Origin: Oscillospiraceae bacterium
GTDB taxonomy: Bacteria > Bacillota > Clostridia > TANB77 > CAG-508
DNA: 57,523 nucleotides
NCBI GenBank assembly: GCA_009785865.1
Contig: WQVL01000007.1
Span: forward strand, 1 to 57,523
Direction of reading: 5' to 3'
Each line of letters starts with the position of its first letter. Position 1 is the first letter of the stretch. The notes beneath the pieces were generated by a model that did not search any database, was not told the DNA's origin, and worked only from the letters and a program-made list of their open reading frames with translations. The translations under genes were made by a program, and so were the position numbers. This document shows positions 1 through 12,525 of the stretch, in pieces.

Positions 1-1
1 A

Positions 2-3000
2 GGAGAAGTATTAAAAGATATTTCACCAATAATTGACTACACAGGAAATTTGGTTCTAGAATTTTTCGATTATTACATGGAAGAAGAAACTAAATATTCA
101 TTAGAAGAAGCGAAAGAAAGAGACGCTACTTATTCTACTCGCCTTCACGTTAAAGTAAGGTTAATTAATCGTGAAACTGGAGAGATTAAAGAGCAAGAAA
201 TCTATTTAGGAGATTTCCCACTAATGACAGAGAGTGGTACTTTCGTTATTAATGGTGCAGAAAGGGTAGTAGTAAGTCAGTTAGTAAGATCACCAGGAGC
301 ATATTATGAATATGATTATGACAAGACTGGTAAAAAACTATATAAAGCAACAGCTATGCCTATTAGAGGTGCGTGGTTAGAATATGAAACAGATAGTAAT
401 GATGTATTCTATGTAAGAATTGATAGAACAAGAAAATTACCTGTAACTGTTCTTTTAAGAGCATTAGGATTAGTGACAGATGAACAAATCATCGCATTAT
501 TCGGAGAAGAAGAAAAAATATTAGCTACAATTGCAAAAGATAATGTTCAAACATCTGATGAAGCAATAGTAGAAATATATAAAAAATTAAGACCAGGAGA
601 ACTTCCAACAGTAGATGCTGCTAGAAGTTTATTTAACAATCTGTTCTTTGATCCAAGAAGATATGATTTAGCAAAAGTAGGAAGATACAAATTTAATAAA
701 AAATTAAATTTAGCATCAAGAATAAGAAACAAAGTAGCTGCAGATAGCATTGTGAATCCAGAAACAGGAGAAGTTTTAGCAGAAGCAGGTGCTGTGATAT
801 CTAGAGAAGCTGCTGATAGTATTCAAAATTCAGGAATAAATATGATAGATATTACTGTAGAAGACAAAAGAGTAAGAATCATAGGGAATGGAACAGTAGA
901 TATTAAAGAATTTGTAGATGTCAAAATAGTAGAAGAACTTAAAATAAAAGAATTAGTAAGCTATGAAGTATTAAAAAACATTTTAGAGAATACAGCTAAA
1001 AAAGATCTTAAAAAAGTTATAGATGAAAGAATGGAAGAATTAATCCCAAAAAATATTGGAACAGAAGATATTATTGCATCAATTAACTATTTAATAAACT
1101 TACAACATGACTTAGGAAGAACTGATGATATAGATCATTTAGGGAATAGACGTATTAGATGTGTTGGTGAATTACTACAGAACCAATTCAGAATTGGTTT
1201 AACAAGACTAGAAAGAGTTGTAAGAGAAAGAATGACAATTCAAGATCTAGACGTAATAACACCACAAACATTAATAAATACAAAACCTATCACATCTGCA
1301 ATAAGGGAATTCTTTGGTTCATCACAACTATCACAGTTTATGGATCAAACAAACCCATTATCAGAATTAACACATAAAAGAAGAATTTCAGCATTAGGGC
1401 CGGGAGGATTATCTAGAGAGAGAGCAGGATTCGAAGTTCGTGACGTTCACTATACACACTATGGTAGACTATGTCCGATAGAATCTCCAGAGGGACCAAA
1501 CATTGGTCTTATCTCAGCACTTTCAACATTTGCGATAATCAACGAATATGGATTTGTTGAAACACCATATAGAAAAATGGATACAAAAACAAACAAAATT
1601 ACAGATGAGATAGAATATATGACAGCAGATGAAGAAGACGAATATACTATAGCGCAAGCAACAGAACCAATAGACAAGAATGGAAAACTAAAAAATAAGA
1701 TGGTTAGGGTAAGATACTTAGACGAAGTTACAGAAACAGAAAACTCAAATGTAGAATATATGGACGTATCACCAAAGCAGTTAGTATCAGTTGGTGCATC
1801 ATTAATACCTTTCTTAGAGCATGATGATGCTAACCGTGCGCTGATGGGAGCAAACATGCAACGTCAAGCAGTTCCATTAATGATAACAGACTCACCAATA
1901 GTTGGAACAGGTATGGAATATAAGGCAGCAGCAGATTCTGGAATAATGGTTTTAGCTGAAAATGATGGTGTTATTGACCTTGTTACAGGTGACGAAATTA
2001 TTGTTAAAACGAAAAAGGGTGCAGACACATATAAACTACGTAAGTTTAAGAGGACAAATGGTGGAACATGTATTAACCAAAAACCTATAGTTAAAAAAGG
2101 TGAAAAAGTTAAAGCAGGAGATGTAATAGCAGATGGACCGTCAACTCAAAACGGAGAATTAGCACTTGGTAAAAATGTAGTAATCGCATTTACAACATGG
2201 GAAGGATATAACTATGAAGATGCTATCCTGCTAAGTGAAAGATTAGTACAAGAAGATGTTTACACATCGATCCATATAGAAGAATATGATTGTGAATGTA
2301 GAGATACTAAATTAGGAAACGAAGAAATCACAAGAGATATTCCAAATATAGGAGAAGATAGTTTAAAAGACTTAGGAGAAGATGGTGTAATTAGAATAGG
2401 TGCAGAAGTAAGACCAGGAGATATATTAGTTGGTAAAGTTACTCCAAAAGGAGAAACAGAGTTAACAGCAGAAGAGAGATTACTTCGTGCAATATTTGGA
2501 GAGAAAGCTAGAGAAGTTAGAGATACATCATTAAGAGTACCGCATGGAGAAGCAGGAACAGTAGTTGATGTTAAAGTTTACACTAGAGAAAATTCTGATG
2601 AATTAGCACCTGGAGTAAACAAAATAATTAGAGTGTATATAGCTCAAAAAAGAAAAATATCAGTTGGAGATAAAATGGCTGGACGTCATGGTAACAAAGG
2701 TGTTATCTCAAGAATATTACCAGTAGAAGATATGCCGTTTATGCCAGATGGAACTCCAGTTGATGTTGTGTTAAACCCATTAGGTGTACCTTCACGTATG
2801 AATTTAGGTCAAGTGCTAGAAGCTCATTTAGGAGCTGCTGCAAGATTACTAGGTATGAAAGTTGCATCACCAGTATTTGATGGAGCTACAGAAGAAGAAA
2901 TAGTAGAACTACTGAAACAATCAGGATTATCGGAAGATGGAAAATCAGTATTGTATGATGGAAGAACTGGAGACCCATTTGATCAAAGAGTTACTGTTGG

Positions 3001-3616
3001 TGTAATGTACATGTTAAAACTTCACCATTTAGTAGATGATAAGATACATGCTCGTTCAACTGGACCATACTCGTTAGTTACTCAACAACCTTTAGGAGGT
3101 AAAGCACAGTTCGGTGGACAACGTTTTGGAGAGATGGAAGTTTGGGCATTAGAAGCATATGGTGCTGCATATACGTTGCAGGAAATTTTAACTATAAAAT
3201 CAGATGATGTTATAGGTAGAGTAAAAGCATACGAATCTATAGTAAAAGGTGAAAATGTTCCAGAACCAGGGGTTCCTGAAAGTTTCAAAGTTTTAGTGAA
3301 AGAGCTTCAAAGTTTAGGGCTAGATGTTAGACTATACTCTGAAGATAATGAAGAACTAGAAATAAAGGAAAACATCGAAGAAGGAATAGATCTAGGATTA
3401 GAAGATCCTAACAAAATATTACCTGAAGAAGCAGTAATAGATGAGGAAGAACTATCAGCAGAATATATCGAGGAAAATATTCAGTTAGATGAAGAAGACG
3501 AAATAGATGAAGACGAAGATATCATAATGGAAGACGACGACGATATAGATGATTTATTTGATAACGACTTAGCAGTAGAAAACTTAGAAGCTGATAATGA
3601 TAGCAGTGAAGTATAA
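2..3616 (+). CDS. rpoB: DNA-directed RNA polymerase subunit beta (5' truncated by window edge)
   Basis: In-frame from base 2 ([24 protein letters not shown]...); hallmark RpoB motifs ([43 protein letters not shown]); long acidic C-terminal tail. Confidence 0.98.
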   Translation, partial: GEVLKDISPIIDYTGNLVLEFFDYYMEEETKYSLEEAKERDATYSTRLHVKVRLINRETGEIKEQEIYLGDFPLMTESGTFVINGAERVVVSQLVRSPGAYYEYDYDKTGKKLYKATAMPIRGAWLEYETDSNDVFYVRIDRTRKLPVTVLLRALGLVTDEQIIALFGEEEKILATIAKDNVQTSDEAIVEIYKKLRPGELPTVDAARSLFNNLFFDPRRYDLAKVGRYKFNKKLNLASRIRNKVAADSIVNPETGEVLAEAGAVISREAADSIQNSGINMIDITVEDKRVRIIGNGTVDIKEFVDVKIVEELKIKELVSYEVLKNILENTAKKDLKKVIDERMEELIPKNIGTEDIIASINYLINLQHDLGRTDDIDHLGNRRIRCVGELLQNQFRIGLTRLERVVRERMTIQDLDVITPQTLINTKPITSAIREFFGSSQLSQFMDQTNPLSELTHKRRISALGPGGLSRERAGFEVRDVHYTHYGRLCPIESPEGPNIGLISALSTFAIINEYGFVETPYRKMDTKTNKITDEIEYMTADEEDEYTIAQATEPIDKNGKLKNKMVRVRYLDEVTETENSNVEYMDVSPKQLVSVGASLIPFLEHDDANRALMGANMQRQAVPLMITDSPIVGTGMEYKAAADSGIMVLAENDGVIDLVTGDEIIVKTKKGADTYKLRKFKRTNGGTCINQKPIVKKGEKVKAGDVIADGPSTQNGELALGKNVVIAFTTWEGYNYEDAILLSERLVQEDVYTSIHIEEYDCECRDTKLGNEEITRDIPNIGEDSLKDLGEDGVIRIGAEVRPGDILVGKVTPKGETELTAEERLLRAIFGEKAREVRDTSLRVPHGEAGTVVDVKVYTRENSDELAPGVNKIIRVYIAQKRKISVGDKMAGRHGNKGVISRILPVEDMPFMPDGTPVDVVLNPLGVPSRMNLGQVLEAHLGAAARLLGMKVASPVFDGATEEEIVELLKQSGLSEDGKSVLYDGRTGDPFDQRVTVGVMYMLKLHHLVDDKIHARSTGPYSLVTQQPLGGKAQFGGQRFGEMEVWALEAYGAAYTLQEILTIKSDDVIGRVKAYESIVKGENVPEPGVPESFKVLVKELQSLGLDVRLYSEDNEELEIKENIEEGIDLGLEDPNKILPEEAVIDEEELSAEYIEENIQLDEEDEIDEDEDIIMEDDDDIDDLFDNDLAVENLEADNDSSEV

Positions 3617-3811
3617 ACTAGACTATATTTTAAGAACTTAAACCAATTTAATAATCTGCATAGAGTAGAGAAGCAAAGCAGACAAAAGGAATTGTGCAGC
3701 AGTGGCGATGATGTTTAGAAAACAAGTGCGGATGTGAAGTGAGCGTGAGACATGAGGTCTGGATGGTGGCGAAAAGTCACCTCCAATCGCGCAAAATGAG
3801 GGGGTACCTAA

Positions 3812-6800
3812 TTGGAAAATAAAGATAAAGACAAAGATGAATTAGAACAATTCAACAAGTTAAAGATAGCGTTAGCATCGGACGAAAAAGTAAGAGAATG
3901 GTCAAAAGGTGAAGTTAAAAAACCAGAGACTATTAATTACAGAACTTTAAAACCAGAAAAAGATGGGCTATTTTGCGAGAAAATATTTGGTCCTACAAAA
4001 GACTGGGAATGTCATTGTGGGAAGTATAAAAGAATAAGATATAAAGGTATAATATGTGACAGGTGTGGTGTAGAAGTTACAAAGTCTAAAGTGAGACGTG
4101 AGAGAATGGGACATATTGAGCTTGCAGCTTCAGTAGCACACATTTGGTATTTCAAAGGAATACCAAGTAGAGTGGCGTTAATGCTGGATATATCTCCAAG
4201 AAGTTTAGAAAAAATAATATATTTTGCATCATACATTGTTCTTGATAAAAAAGAAACAAGCTTGAGCAAATATCAAGTTTTAACGGAAAAAGAATATCGT
4301 GAAGCTGAAGAGAAATACGGAAGAGGTTCTTTTACTGCTAAAATGGGTGCAGAAGCTATAAAGAGATTATTAGAAGAGATAGACTTAGAACTACTGTCAT
4401 CAAAACTAGAAAAAGAACTTGAAACAGCTAGTGAGCAAAAGAAAATCAAGTTAATGAAAAGAATAGAAACTGTTGAAAGCTTTAGATTGTCAGGGAACAA
4501 ACCAGAATGGATGATAATGTCGGTTATTCCAGTAATACCACCAGAAATCAGACCAATGGTTCAATTAGATGGAGGTAGATTTGCTACTTCTGACTTAAAT
4601 GACTTGTATAGAAGAGTTATTAACAGAAATAACAGATTAAAAAGACTATTAGAATTAGGTGCACCAGAAATAATTGTAAGAAATGAAAAAAGAATGTTAC
4701 AAGAATCTGTGGATGCATTAATTGATAATGGAAGAAGAGGAAGACCGGTAACTGGAGCAGGAAACAGACCTTTGAAATCTTTATCAGATATGCTTAAAGG
4801 AAAGCAAGGACGTTTTAGACAAAATCTACTTGGTAAAAGGGTTGACTATTCTGGACGTTCAGTTATAGTTGTTGGACCAGAATTAAAAATATACCAATGT
4901 GGACTACCAAAAGAAATGGCGATAGAACTATTCAAACCATTTGTTATGAGGGAGCTAGTTGGAAGAGGATTAGCTCATAATATAAAAAATGCGAAAAGAA
5001 TAGTAGAAAGATTAAGACCAGAAATATGGGATATATTAGAAGAAGTAATTAGTGATCACCCAGTTATGCTTAACCGTGCACCTACGCTTCATAGACTTGG
5101 TATTCAAGCATTTGAACCAGTTTTAGTTGAAGGTAGAGCAATTAAGCTTCACCCACTAGTTTGTACAGCATTTAATGCTGACTTCGACGGTGACCAAATG
5201 GCTGTCCATGTACCATTATCACCAGAAGCGCAAGCAGAAGCAAGATTTTTAATGTTATCAGTAAATAACCTTTTAAAACCACAAGATGGTAAACCAGTTA
5301 CAGTACCTACACAAGACATGATACTTGGTTGCTATTACTTGACAATGCAAATTGATGGAGAAAAAGGTGAAGGTATGCACTTTAAAGATGAAGACGAAGC
5401 ATTATTAGCATACCAAAACAATGATATAGGATTACATGCAAAAGTTAAAGTTCGTAGAACTGTAGATGAAGAAACAAAAACTATTGAAACAACAGTTGGT
5501 AGACTTATATTCAATAATGAAGTACCACAAGATTTAGGATTTGTTGATAGAACTGAGCCAAAGTCAAAGTGCGATCTTGAAATAGATTTTGCTGTAATGA
5601 AAAAGAATTTAGGAAACATTATTGCAAAGGCTATAGATAAGCACGGACTAAACAGAACAGCGGAACTACTTGACTATATAAAAGAGTTAGGGTTTAAGTA
5701 TTCTACACAAGGTGCTATTACAGTATCGGTTTCTGATGTGGCGATACCAGAGGCTAAAACAGCAATAGTAGCTGAAGCAGAAAAACAAGTAGAAGAGATA
5801 ACTAAACAATATAAACGTGGATTTATAACCGCGGATGAAAGACATGCGTCTGTAATCAAAGTATGGGAAGTAGCTACGAACAAAGTAACTGAAGCAATGA
5901 AAGAAAACTTTGATGAGTTAAATCCTATATACATGATGGCTCAATCTGGAGCAAGGGGTAATATGAATCAAGTACGTCAAATTGCCGGTATGCGTGGACT
6001 TATGGCAAACACATCTGGTAAAGCGGTTGAGATTCCAATTAAATCATGTTTTAGAGAAGGACTAGACGTTCTTGAATACTTTGTATCTTCTCATGGTGCT
6101 AGAAAGGGTCTTGCCGATACAGCTTTAAGAACAGCTGAATCTGGATATTTAACAAGAAGATTAGTTGACGTTGCTCAAGACATCATAGTTAGAGAAGTAG
6201 AATGTGGTACAACAGAAGGTATAGAAGTGTCTGACATTAAAGATGGAAATCAAATTATAGAAAAACTAGATGAAAGATTAGTAGGAAGATACCCACTGAA
6301 AAATATAGCACATCCAGAGACGGGGGAAGTTATTGCAGACACAGAAACATTAATTCTTCCAGATGTAGCAGAGAAAATAGTAGAACTAGGTATCGAATCA
6401 GTAGAAGTACGTAGTGTACTAGGATGTAAGAGTAGACGTGGTGTATGTAGTAAATGTTACGGAATGGGATTAGCAACAAGAAAAGAAGTGAACATTGGTG
6501 AAGCAGTAGGAATAATAGCAGCACAATCAATCGGTGAGCCTGGAACACAGCTAACAATGAGAACTTTCCATACAGGTGGTGTAGCTATGGGAGATATTAC
6601 ACAAGGTTTACCTAGAGTTGAAGAGTTATTTGAAGCTAGAAAACCAAAAGGTGTAGCTGTAGTAGCGGAAATCGATGGAACAATTAAGATACAAGAATCT
6701 AAGAAGAGAAAAGAAGTAGCAGTTACAAACAAAGAAGATTCTAAAACATATGCAATTAGCTTTGGTTCTAAACTAAAAGTAAAAGATGGAGATAAAGTTC

Positions 6801-7351
6801 TAGCAGGAGATCCACTAACAGAAGGATCTATCAACTTAGCTGAAATCTTAACAATAAAAGGGCCAAGAGGGGTTCATGAATATTTAACAGCGGAAGTTCA
6901 AAAAGTTTATAGAAATCAGGGTGTTGATATTAATGACAAGCATATTGAAGTAATAGTTAAGCAAATACTTAAAAAAGTAAAAGTCGATGATCATGGAGAT
7001 ACACCTCTAATATCAGGAGCTTTAGTAGATGTAAATGACTTTGAAGAAGCAAATGAGAAAGCAAAAGCAGAAGGTAAAAAACCAGCAATAGGTACAAGAG
7101 TACTACTTGGAATAACTAAAGCATCTCTTGCAACTGAAAGTTTCTTATCGGCAGCATCTTTCCAAGAAACAACAAGAGTACTGACAGAAGCAGCAATAAA
7201 AGGAAAAGTAGATGAATTAATAGGACTTAAAGAAAACGTAATCATAGGTAAATTAATTCCTGCAGGTACTGGACTTGCGGCATATAGAAATACTCAGATA
7301 AACACAGGCGATGAGACAGAAGAAACAGCGGAAGAAGTAGAAGCTGTATAG
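3812..7351 (+). CDS. rpoC: DNA-directed RNA polymerase subunit beta'
   Basis: [16 protein letters not shown] catalytic motif, Zn-binding [23 protein letters not shown]; follows rpoB; TTG start. Confidence 0.98.
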   Translation: MENKDKDKDELEQFNKLKIALASDEKVREWSKGEVKKPETINYRTLKPEKDGLFCEKIFGPTKDWECHCGKYKRIRYKGIICDRCGVEVTKSKVRRERMGHIELAASVAHIWYFKGIPSRVALMLDISPRSLEKIIYFASYIVLDKKETSLSKYQVLTEKEYREAEEKYGRGSFTAKMGAEAIKRLLEEIDLELLSSKLEKELETASEQKKIKLMKRIETVESFRLSGNKPEWMIMSVIPVIPPEIRPMVQLDGGRFATSDLNDLYRRVINRNNRLKRLLELGAPEIIVRNEKRMLQESVDALIDNGRRGRPVTGAGNRPLKSLSDMLKGKQGRFRQNLLGKRVDYSGRSVIVVGPELKIYQCGLPKEMAIELFKPFVMRELVGRGLAHNIKNAKRIVERLRPEIWDILEEVISDHPVMLNRAPTLHRLGIQAFEPVLVEGRAIKLHPLVCTAFNADFDGDQMAVHVPLSPEAQAEARFLMLSVNNLLKPQDGKPVTVPTQDMILGCYYLTMQIDGEKGEGMHFKDEDEALLAYQNNDIGLHAKVKVRRTVDEETKTIETTVGRLIFNNEVPQDLGFVDRTEPKSKCDLEIDFAVMKKNLGNIIAKAIDKHGLNRTAELLDYIKELGFKYSTQGAITVSVSDVAIPEAKTAIVAEAEKQVEEITKQYKRGFITADERHASVIKVWEVATNKVTEAMKENFDELNPIYMMAQSGARGNMNQVRQIAGMRGLMANTSGKAVEIPIKSCFREGLDVLEYFVSSHGARKGLADTALRTAESGYLTRRLVDVAQDIIVREVECGTTEGIEVSDIKDGNQIIEKLDERLVGRYPLKNIAHPETGEVIADTETLILPDVAEKIVELGIESVEVRSVLGCKSRRGVCSKCYGMGLATRKEVNIGEAVGIIAAQSIGEPGTQLTMRTFHTGGVAMGDITQGLPRVEELFEARKPKGVAVVAEIDGTIKIQESKKRKEVAVTNKEDSKTYAISFGSKLKVKDGDKVLAGDPLTEGSINLAEILTIKGPRGVHEYLTAEVQKVYRNQGVDINDKHIEVIVKQILKKVKVDDHGDTPLISGALVDVNDFEEANEKAKAEGKKPAIGTRVLLGITKASLATESFLSAASFQETTRVLTEAAIKGKVDELIGLKENVIIGKLIPAGTGLAAYRNTQINTGDETEETAEEVEAV

Positions 7352-7462
7352 AGCTATTCGTATAATATTCTAAAAACTATTTACAAATACTTCAAGATAT
7401 AATACAATATAGCAAATAGACAAGAGAAGGAAGACATTAAAGTTTGTGAAATGACATTATGA

Positions 7463-7499
7463 AACCCATTAGTACTGCGAATACTAATGGGTTTTTTTT
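7463..7499 (+). terminator. Rho-independent terminator after rpoC
   Basis: aacccattagta...tactaatgggtt followed by T-run. Confidence 0.85.
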
Positions 7500-7620
7500 A
7501 GTTGAAATATTCTATCAACTTTAGAATTGTCCTACATATATAGATAGTTTCGATGCAAGTGAATATTTTATGTATTTTATCTAATATATGCTTTTCTTTT
7601 GTATGCTTGTGAAATGACAT
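7498..7620 (-). CDS. small hypothetical protein (about 40 aa)
   Basis: ATG preceded by strong RBS (gaaaggaggaggaaacc) on the minus strand; MSFHKHTKEKHILDKIHKIFTCIETIYICRTILKLIEYFN. Confidence 0.35.
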   Translation of the reverse strand: MSFHKHTKEKHILDKIHKIFTCIETIYICRTILKLIEYFN

Positions 7621-7800
7621 GGTTTCCTCCTCCTTTCTTGGTCAGAGGGACCAACATAAGCATACAACGAATCCCATAAAATTACAATAGTCTTTTAGTA
7701 AAACAAAAATTAAAAAGATTTGCTAAAAAGTGTTGAAATTCGACAAATGGAATGTTAAAATTAATATACATAATGTAAATAAAATCATTTTAATAAATAA

Positions 7801-7894
7801 TTAATAGTAAATATTGAATGGTGGATAATGCAAAATTGCTCCATGAGATTACTTTACTGCTATTAATTATTAGTATTCACCATTCACGATTAAT
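7801..7894. repeat. Short imperfect inverted repeat, MITE-like
   Basis: left ttaatagtaaatattgaatggtg vs right caccattcacgattaat arms about 90 bp apart in the prs upstream region. Confidence 0.4.
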
Positions 7895-7934
7895 GGCGAT
7901 AAGAAATCGCCTTTTTGAAAGGGGAAAATCAAAA

Positions 7935-8882
7935 ATGCAAGATATTAAAATATTTGCTTGCAATTCTGCAGAAGAATTTACAAAAGAAATATGTGACAAC
8001 TTAGGAGTGCCACTAGGGAAGAAAGATTCATACAAATTTGCTAACGATAACAACTTTGTACAAATTTTAGAAACTGTAAGGGATAAAGATGTATTTATTG
8101 TACAAACAACACACCCACCAGTTAATGAAAGAATAATGGAATTACTAATAACAGTTGATGCGATTAAAAGAGCATCTGCTAAAAGAATTACAGTAGTAAT
8201 ACCATATTTTATGTATTCAAGATCTGATAAAAAAGATCAACCAAGAATACCAGTAACAGCAAAGCTAATGGCTCAGCTTTTAGAGGCGACTGGAGTAGAC
8301 AGAGTAATCACTAGTGACTTGCACAATTCTGCAATACAAGCGTTTTTTAATATTCATTGTGATAGACTTACTGCAAAAAGCTTATTAATATCATATTTTA
8401 AAGACAAAAATGTTGAAGATATGGTTGTTGTAGCACCTGATGCAGGAAGCTCTAAAAAAGCATATAAATATTCTACATACTTAGATTGCCCACTTGCCTT
8501 AATAGATAAGAGGAGAGAAGACAATAATGATACTGCAATCGCAACAAATGTAATAGGAAAAATAAAAGGAAAAACTGCAGTAATATTTGATGATGAAATT
8601 AGTACAGCAGGAACCCTAGTAGAAGCTGCACAAATACTAATGGATCATGGGGCAAAAGAGGTATATGCAGGTGCAACTCATGGTGTCTTAGTTGGACCTG
8701 CAATAGAAAGAATACAAAACTCACCATTAAAAGAGGTGATTTTAACAAATACCATTCCAATTGAGGAAGAAAAAAGAATAGACAAAATAAAAGTACTTTC
8801 AATTGCTCCTCTATTCGCGGAAGCAATTAAAAGAATAAATGAATCATTGCCTTTGGGAGATTTGTTCGAATACGAAAAGTAG
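7935..8882 (+). CDS. prs: ribose-phosphate pyrophosphokinase
   Basis: FACNSAEEFTKEICDNLGVPLGK; PYFMYSRSDKKDQPR; VVVAPDAGSSKKA PRPP-synthetase motifs; RBS gaaagggg. Confidence 0.93.
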   Translation: MQDIKIFACNSAEEFTKEICDNLGVPLGKKDSYKFANDNNFVQILETVRDKDVFIVQTTHPPVNERIMELLITVDAIKRASAKRITVVIPYFMYSRSDKKDQPRIPVTAKLMAQLLEATGVDRVITSDLHNSAIQAFFNIHCDRLTAKSLLISYFKDKNVEDMVVVAPDAGSSKKAYKYSTYLDCPLALIDKRREDNNDTAIATNVIGKIKGKTAVIFDDEISTAGTLVEAAQILMDHGAKEVYAGATHGVLVGPAIERIQNSPLKEVILTNTIPIEEEKRIDKIKVLSIAPLFAEAIKRINESLPLGDLFEYEK

Positions 8883-9156
8883 AGGTTAAAGAAATTCTAA
8901 AAATTAGCAGCAAAAAAGCAACAAAAAACCTTGATTTATGAGCTCGTTTTCTGCTATAATAGTAAGGTAGTTTTAAGAAATAAATTGTTAGAAAAGGGTG
9001 ATACTGTGAAAAGTACAATATTTCTACAACAAGATATTGAGAGTAATAATAATTGTTTTTTTCATACCCTTTTTCTATCAAAATACATGTAAGGTATTAG
9101 TGCTAGGCATTAATGCCTTATCTTCATTTTATCACTACTAAAAAGGGGAAATGAAA

Positions 9157-10533
9157 ATGGATAAGTTTAAAGAAGAATGTGGTGTGTTTGGGATTTTCAA
9201 TAATGATGAAGACATATTAAAAACATCGGAAATAATATATTTCGGATTGTTTGCTCTTCAACATAGAGGGCAAGAAAGTGCAGGTATTGCAATTCATAAT
9301 GAGAGTAAAATAAAGTGTCATAAAGGAATGGGACTATTACCAAATGTATTCGATGAAAGCATATTGAATAGCCTAAAAGGGAATATAGGTATAGGACATG
9401 TTAAATATTCTATGTCAGGAGAAAATTGCTTAGAAAATACACAGCCTATTTCAACAAAAAATATCGCAGGAAACATTGCGGTTGCATACAATGGGAACTT
9501 AATAAATGCAGGTGACCTTAGAATGGATCTTGAAAAGATGGGATTCATTTTTCAAACAACAACAGATGCGGAGGTTATTATTGCTCTTCTATCGGTAGAA
9601 ATGGCGAAAAATGATAACATAGAAGAAGCCCTAACAGAAGTTATGGGGAATATACAAGGTGCTTACGCAGTAACAATTATGACAAAGGACAAATTAATTG
9701 CAGTAAGAGATCCTCTTGGAATGAGACCAATAACAGTAGGGAAGTTAAGGAATTCATATATTGTTGCCTCAGAAACTTGTGCATTCGATTTAGTTGGTGC
9801 AGAATTTATTAAGGATGTAGAGCCAGGAGAGATTGTTATAATAGACAAAGATGGAATAAAATCAGTGCAAGCAATAAAAGAAGAAAAAACAGCAGCATGT
9901 ATTTTCGAATTTATATATTTTGCAAGACCAGACAGTGTAATAGATGGAGCAAATGTTTATGATGCAAGATTTGAAGCGGGAAGATTACTTGCGCAAGAAT
10001 GTAAAATAGATGCAGATATTGTAATAGGGGTTCCAGACTCTGGATTACCGTCAGCACAAGGGTACGCAATGGAATTAGGTCTTCCATATTCAGAAGGATT
10101 TATAAAAAACAGATATATAGGTAGAACATTTATACAGCCAAGTCAATTTATGAGAGAAAGATCAGTAAGCTTAAAACTAAATCCACTAAAAAAACTTATA
10201 AATGGTAAAAGAGTTGTTATGCTTGATGATTCTATAGTTAGAGGAACAACAAGTAAAAAGATAGTAGATATTCTACGTAAAGCAGGAGCAAAAGAGATTC
10301 ATTTCTTAGTTGCTTCACCACCAATAAGATGTTGTTGCTATTTTGGAATAGATACACCTCACAGAAAACACCTAATAGCAGATACGCATAGTGTAGAAGA
10401 GATTAAGGAAACGTTAGGAGTAGACAGTTTACACTATATAAGTTTAGAAAAATTAATTCAAACTCCAGTAGGAGCAAAACTGAATTTCTGTACAGCATGT
10501 TTTGACGGAAGTTATCCGATGGAAATTGGGTAA
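9157..10533 (+). CDS. purF: amidophosphoribosyltransferase
   Basis: ECGVFGIF N-terminal glutaminase, GLFALQHRGQESAG, VVMLDDSIVRGTTSKKIV PRPP motif. Confidence 0.95.
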   Translation: MDKFKEECGVFGIFNNDEDILKTSEIIYFGLFALQHRGQESAGIAIHNESKIKCHKGMGLLPNVFDESILNSLKGNIGIGHVKYSMSGENCLENTQPISTKNIAGNIAVAYNGNLINAGDLRMDLEKMGFIFQTTTDAEVIIALLSVEMAKNDNIEEALTEVMGNIQGAYAVTIMTKDKLIAVRDPLGMRPITVGKLRNSYIVASETCAFDLVGAEFIKDVEPGEIVIIDKDGIKSVQAIKEEKTAACIFEFIYFARPDSVIDGANVYDARFEAGRLLAQECKIDADIVIGVPDSGLPSAQGYAMELGLPYSEGFIKNRYIGRTFIQPSQFMRERSVSLKLNPLKKLINGKRVVMLDDSIVRGTTSKKIVDILRKAGAKEIHFLVASPPIRCCCYFGIDTPHRKHLIADTHSVEEIKETLGVDSLHYISLEKLIQTPVGAKLNFCTACFDGSYPMEIG

Positions 10534-10563
10534 GTTACAGAATAGAAAGAAGGGTAATTTAAG

Positions 10564-11719
10564 ATGAATAGAAACGTTGGAGTAGTGTCAAGAGGAATCA
10601 GAGCCCCTATTATAAAAGAGGGCGATGATTTAGAGCATATTGTTGTAGAATCTATAATGGCTGCAGTTCAAAGTGATAACATTACGTTAAATGATAGCGA
10701 TATTGTTGGTATAACTGAAAGCTTACTTGCAAGAGCTCAAGGAAACTTCGTTCCATTAAATAGCGTTAGTAAAGATATAAATAGCAAATTTGGAGATGAA
10801 GTTCGGAGTAGTATTTCCTATATTAAGTCGAAATAGATTTGCACTGATCTTACAAGGTATAGCAAAAGGAGTGAAGAAATGTTATGTGCAATTAAGCTAT
10901 CCAAATGATGAACTTGGTAACCCAATAGCAAATATCGATAAACTGTATGAAGAGGGAATTAATCCATATATAGATGAATTTACAGAGGATGAATATAGAA
11001 AAATTTTTACAACAGAAGAGAGAAAAAATCCTTTTACTGGAGTAGATATCTTAGATTACTATAAAAATCTATCAGATAATATAGAAATCATATTTTCTAA
11101 CAATCCTGTTTCTATATTAAAGTATACTAAAAATGTTTTAGTTTCGGATGTTCACACTAGATTTAGAACAAAAGAGATATTAAGGAGAGCAGGAGCAGAA
11201 AAACTATATTCTTTAAACGAAATATTAAATGAAAGTATAGATGGTAGTGGATATAGCGAAGAATATGGGCTTTTAGGGGCTAACTATTCGACAGATAATG
11301 TTTTAAAACTATTTCCACGTGGTGGACAAGACTTTGTAAATAATGTGCAAAAAAGACTATTAGAAAAAACAGGTAAAAAACTAGAGGTATTAATATATGG
11401 AGATGGTGCTTTTAAAGATCCAGTAGCGGGTATCTGGGAATTAGCAGATCCAGTAGTATCTCCTGCATTTACAGATGGACTTGTTGGAGTTCCAAATGAA
11501 CTAAAACTTAAATTTTTAGTGGATAGCGGCAAACTATCTACTGAAGAACTTATGGAAAAAATAAAGTCAAAGAATATCTCGCAGAAAGACTCTTTAGGAA
11601 CTACGCCAAGAAGGATAACTGATTTAGTAGGAAGCTTATGCGACTTAACTTCTGGTAGTGGAGACAAAGGAACACCAATTGTACTAGTTCAAGGATATTT
11701 TGATAGTTATGCGAATTAG
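10564..11719 (+). CDS. F420-0:gamma-glutamyl ligase-like (CofE-like) protein, continuous only if CGGA at 10804-10807 is read as one Gly
   Basis: ORFs 10564-10836 and 10790-11719 fuse to ...SKFGDEV-G-VVFPILSRNRFALILQGIAKG... Confidence 0.85.
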
Positions 11720-11752
11720 AGAAATATAAAGATAATAAAGGAGCTGAGGGTT

Positions 11753-12124
11753 ATGAGGAAAACAAGAAAAGTGATTGTAATACTTGTGCTAATGGTTACT
11801 ATATCTATGGTGAGTAGTATGCTAGTCTCTAATGCTAGAGAAGCGATAGACCCTAATACTTTTAACCCAAATGCCATGGAGAATTCTGTTGGAGGTATGA
11901 ACCGATCAAACCAAAATATTGTTTTAGGTAATGGTTTTTCTCCAGGTGGAATGAGTAGGGACATCGAAAGAGGACAGGAAAGTATGCCTAATGTTGGTGC
12001 TGATGTTACTACTGGGATTCAAGCAATTGGTATTATTGCTATAGTGGGGATGATAATAGTTGTAGTATTAGTAATTTTAATAGTTATACATGTAGTTAAG
12101 AATAAAAAAGAAAACAAGCAATAA
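11753..12124 (+). CDS. small secreted/membrane protein, signal region resembling the pilin-like protein at 21584
   Basis: MRKTRKVIVILVLMVTISMVSSMLVSNAREAIDPNTFNPNA compared with ILVLMIAVSMVTTLLVSNAVGQVDPNDYEPNA; one C-terminal TM. Confidence 0.7.
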   Translation: MRKTRKVIVILVLMVTISMVSSMLVSNAREAIDPNTFNPNAMENSVGGMNRSNQNIVLGNGFSPGGMSRDIERGQESMPNVGADVTTGIQAIGIIAIVGMIIVVVLVILIVIHVVKNKKENKQ

Positions 12125-12142
12125 AATCAAGAAGAAAAGATT

Positions 12143-12176
12143 CCGGGGAGATATTATAAGTCTTCCCGGTTTTTTC
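12143..12176 (+). terminator. Rho-independent terminator
   Basis: ccggggaga...tcttcccgg + T6. Confidence 0.85.
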
Positions 12177-12441
12177 ATATGGAAAAAAATCTTCAAAAGC
12201 AACAATGCGCAAGAAAAACGTTAAAAAAAGAAAGAATGAAATAGAATTGTAATAAAAGTTTAATATTATGATGGTCTAAAAGAGAAAGTGTAGATCCCTA
12301 AGGGAAAACAGAGGAAATTCTTGCTCCATAAGCATTTAGGGAGTAATTGCCATTTACATACTTCAGAAAAAATAGTACGATTTATATATCGAGATTAGGT
12401 TCAGGCGTAAAGTATAACTTATTTCTACGCATTATCCACAA

Positions 12442-12485
12442 GGATAACTTATTCTTACGTATCAAAGATACTACGACTAAGAAAA
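12442..12485 (-). repeat. 44-nt hairpin family, copy A
   Basis: minus strand TTTTCTTAGTCGTAGTATCTTTGATACGTAAGAATAAGTTATCC. Confidence 0.75.
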
Positions 12486-12525
12486 AATGCTAGAACTAAG
12501 AAAAAGTTGAACCAATGAAGGAGAA

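Noticed and set aside
6457-6834. Minus-strand ORFs antisense to rpoB/rpoC and to other large genes
   Set aside because: Shadow ORFs in AT-rich sequence; low-complexity Leu/Ser-rich translations with no RBS or homology-like motifs.
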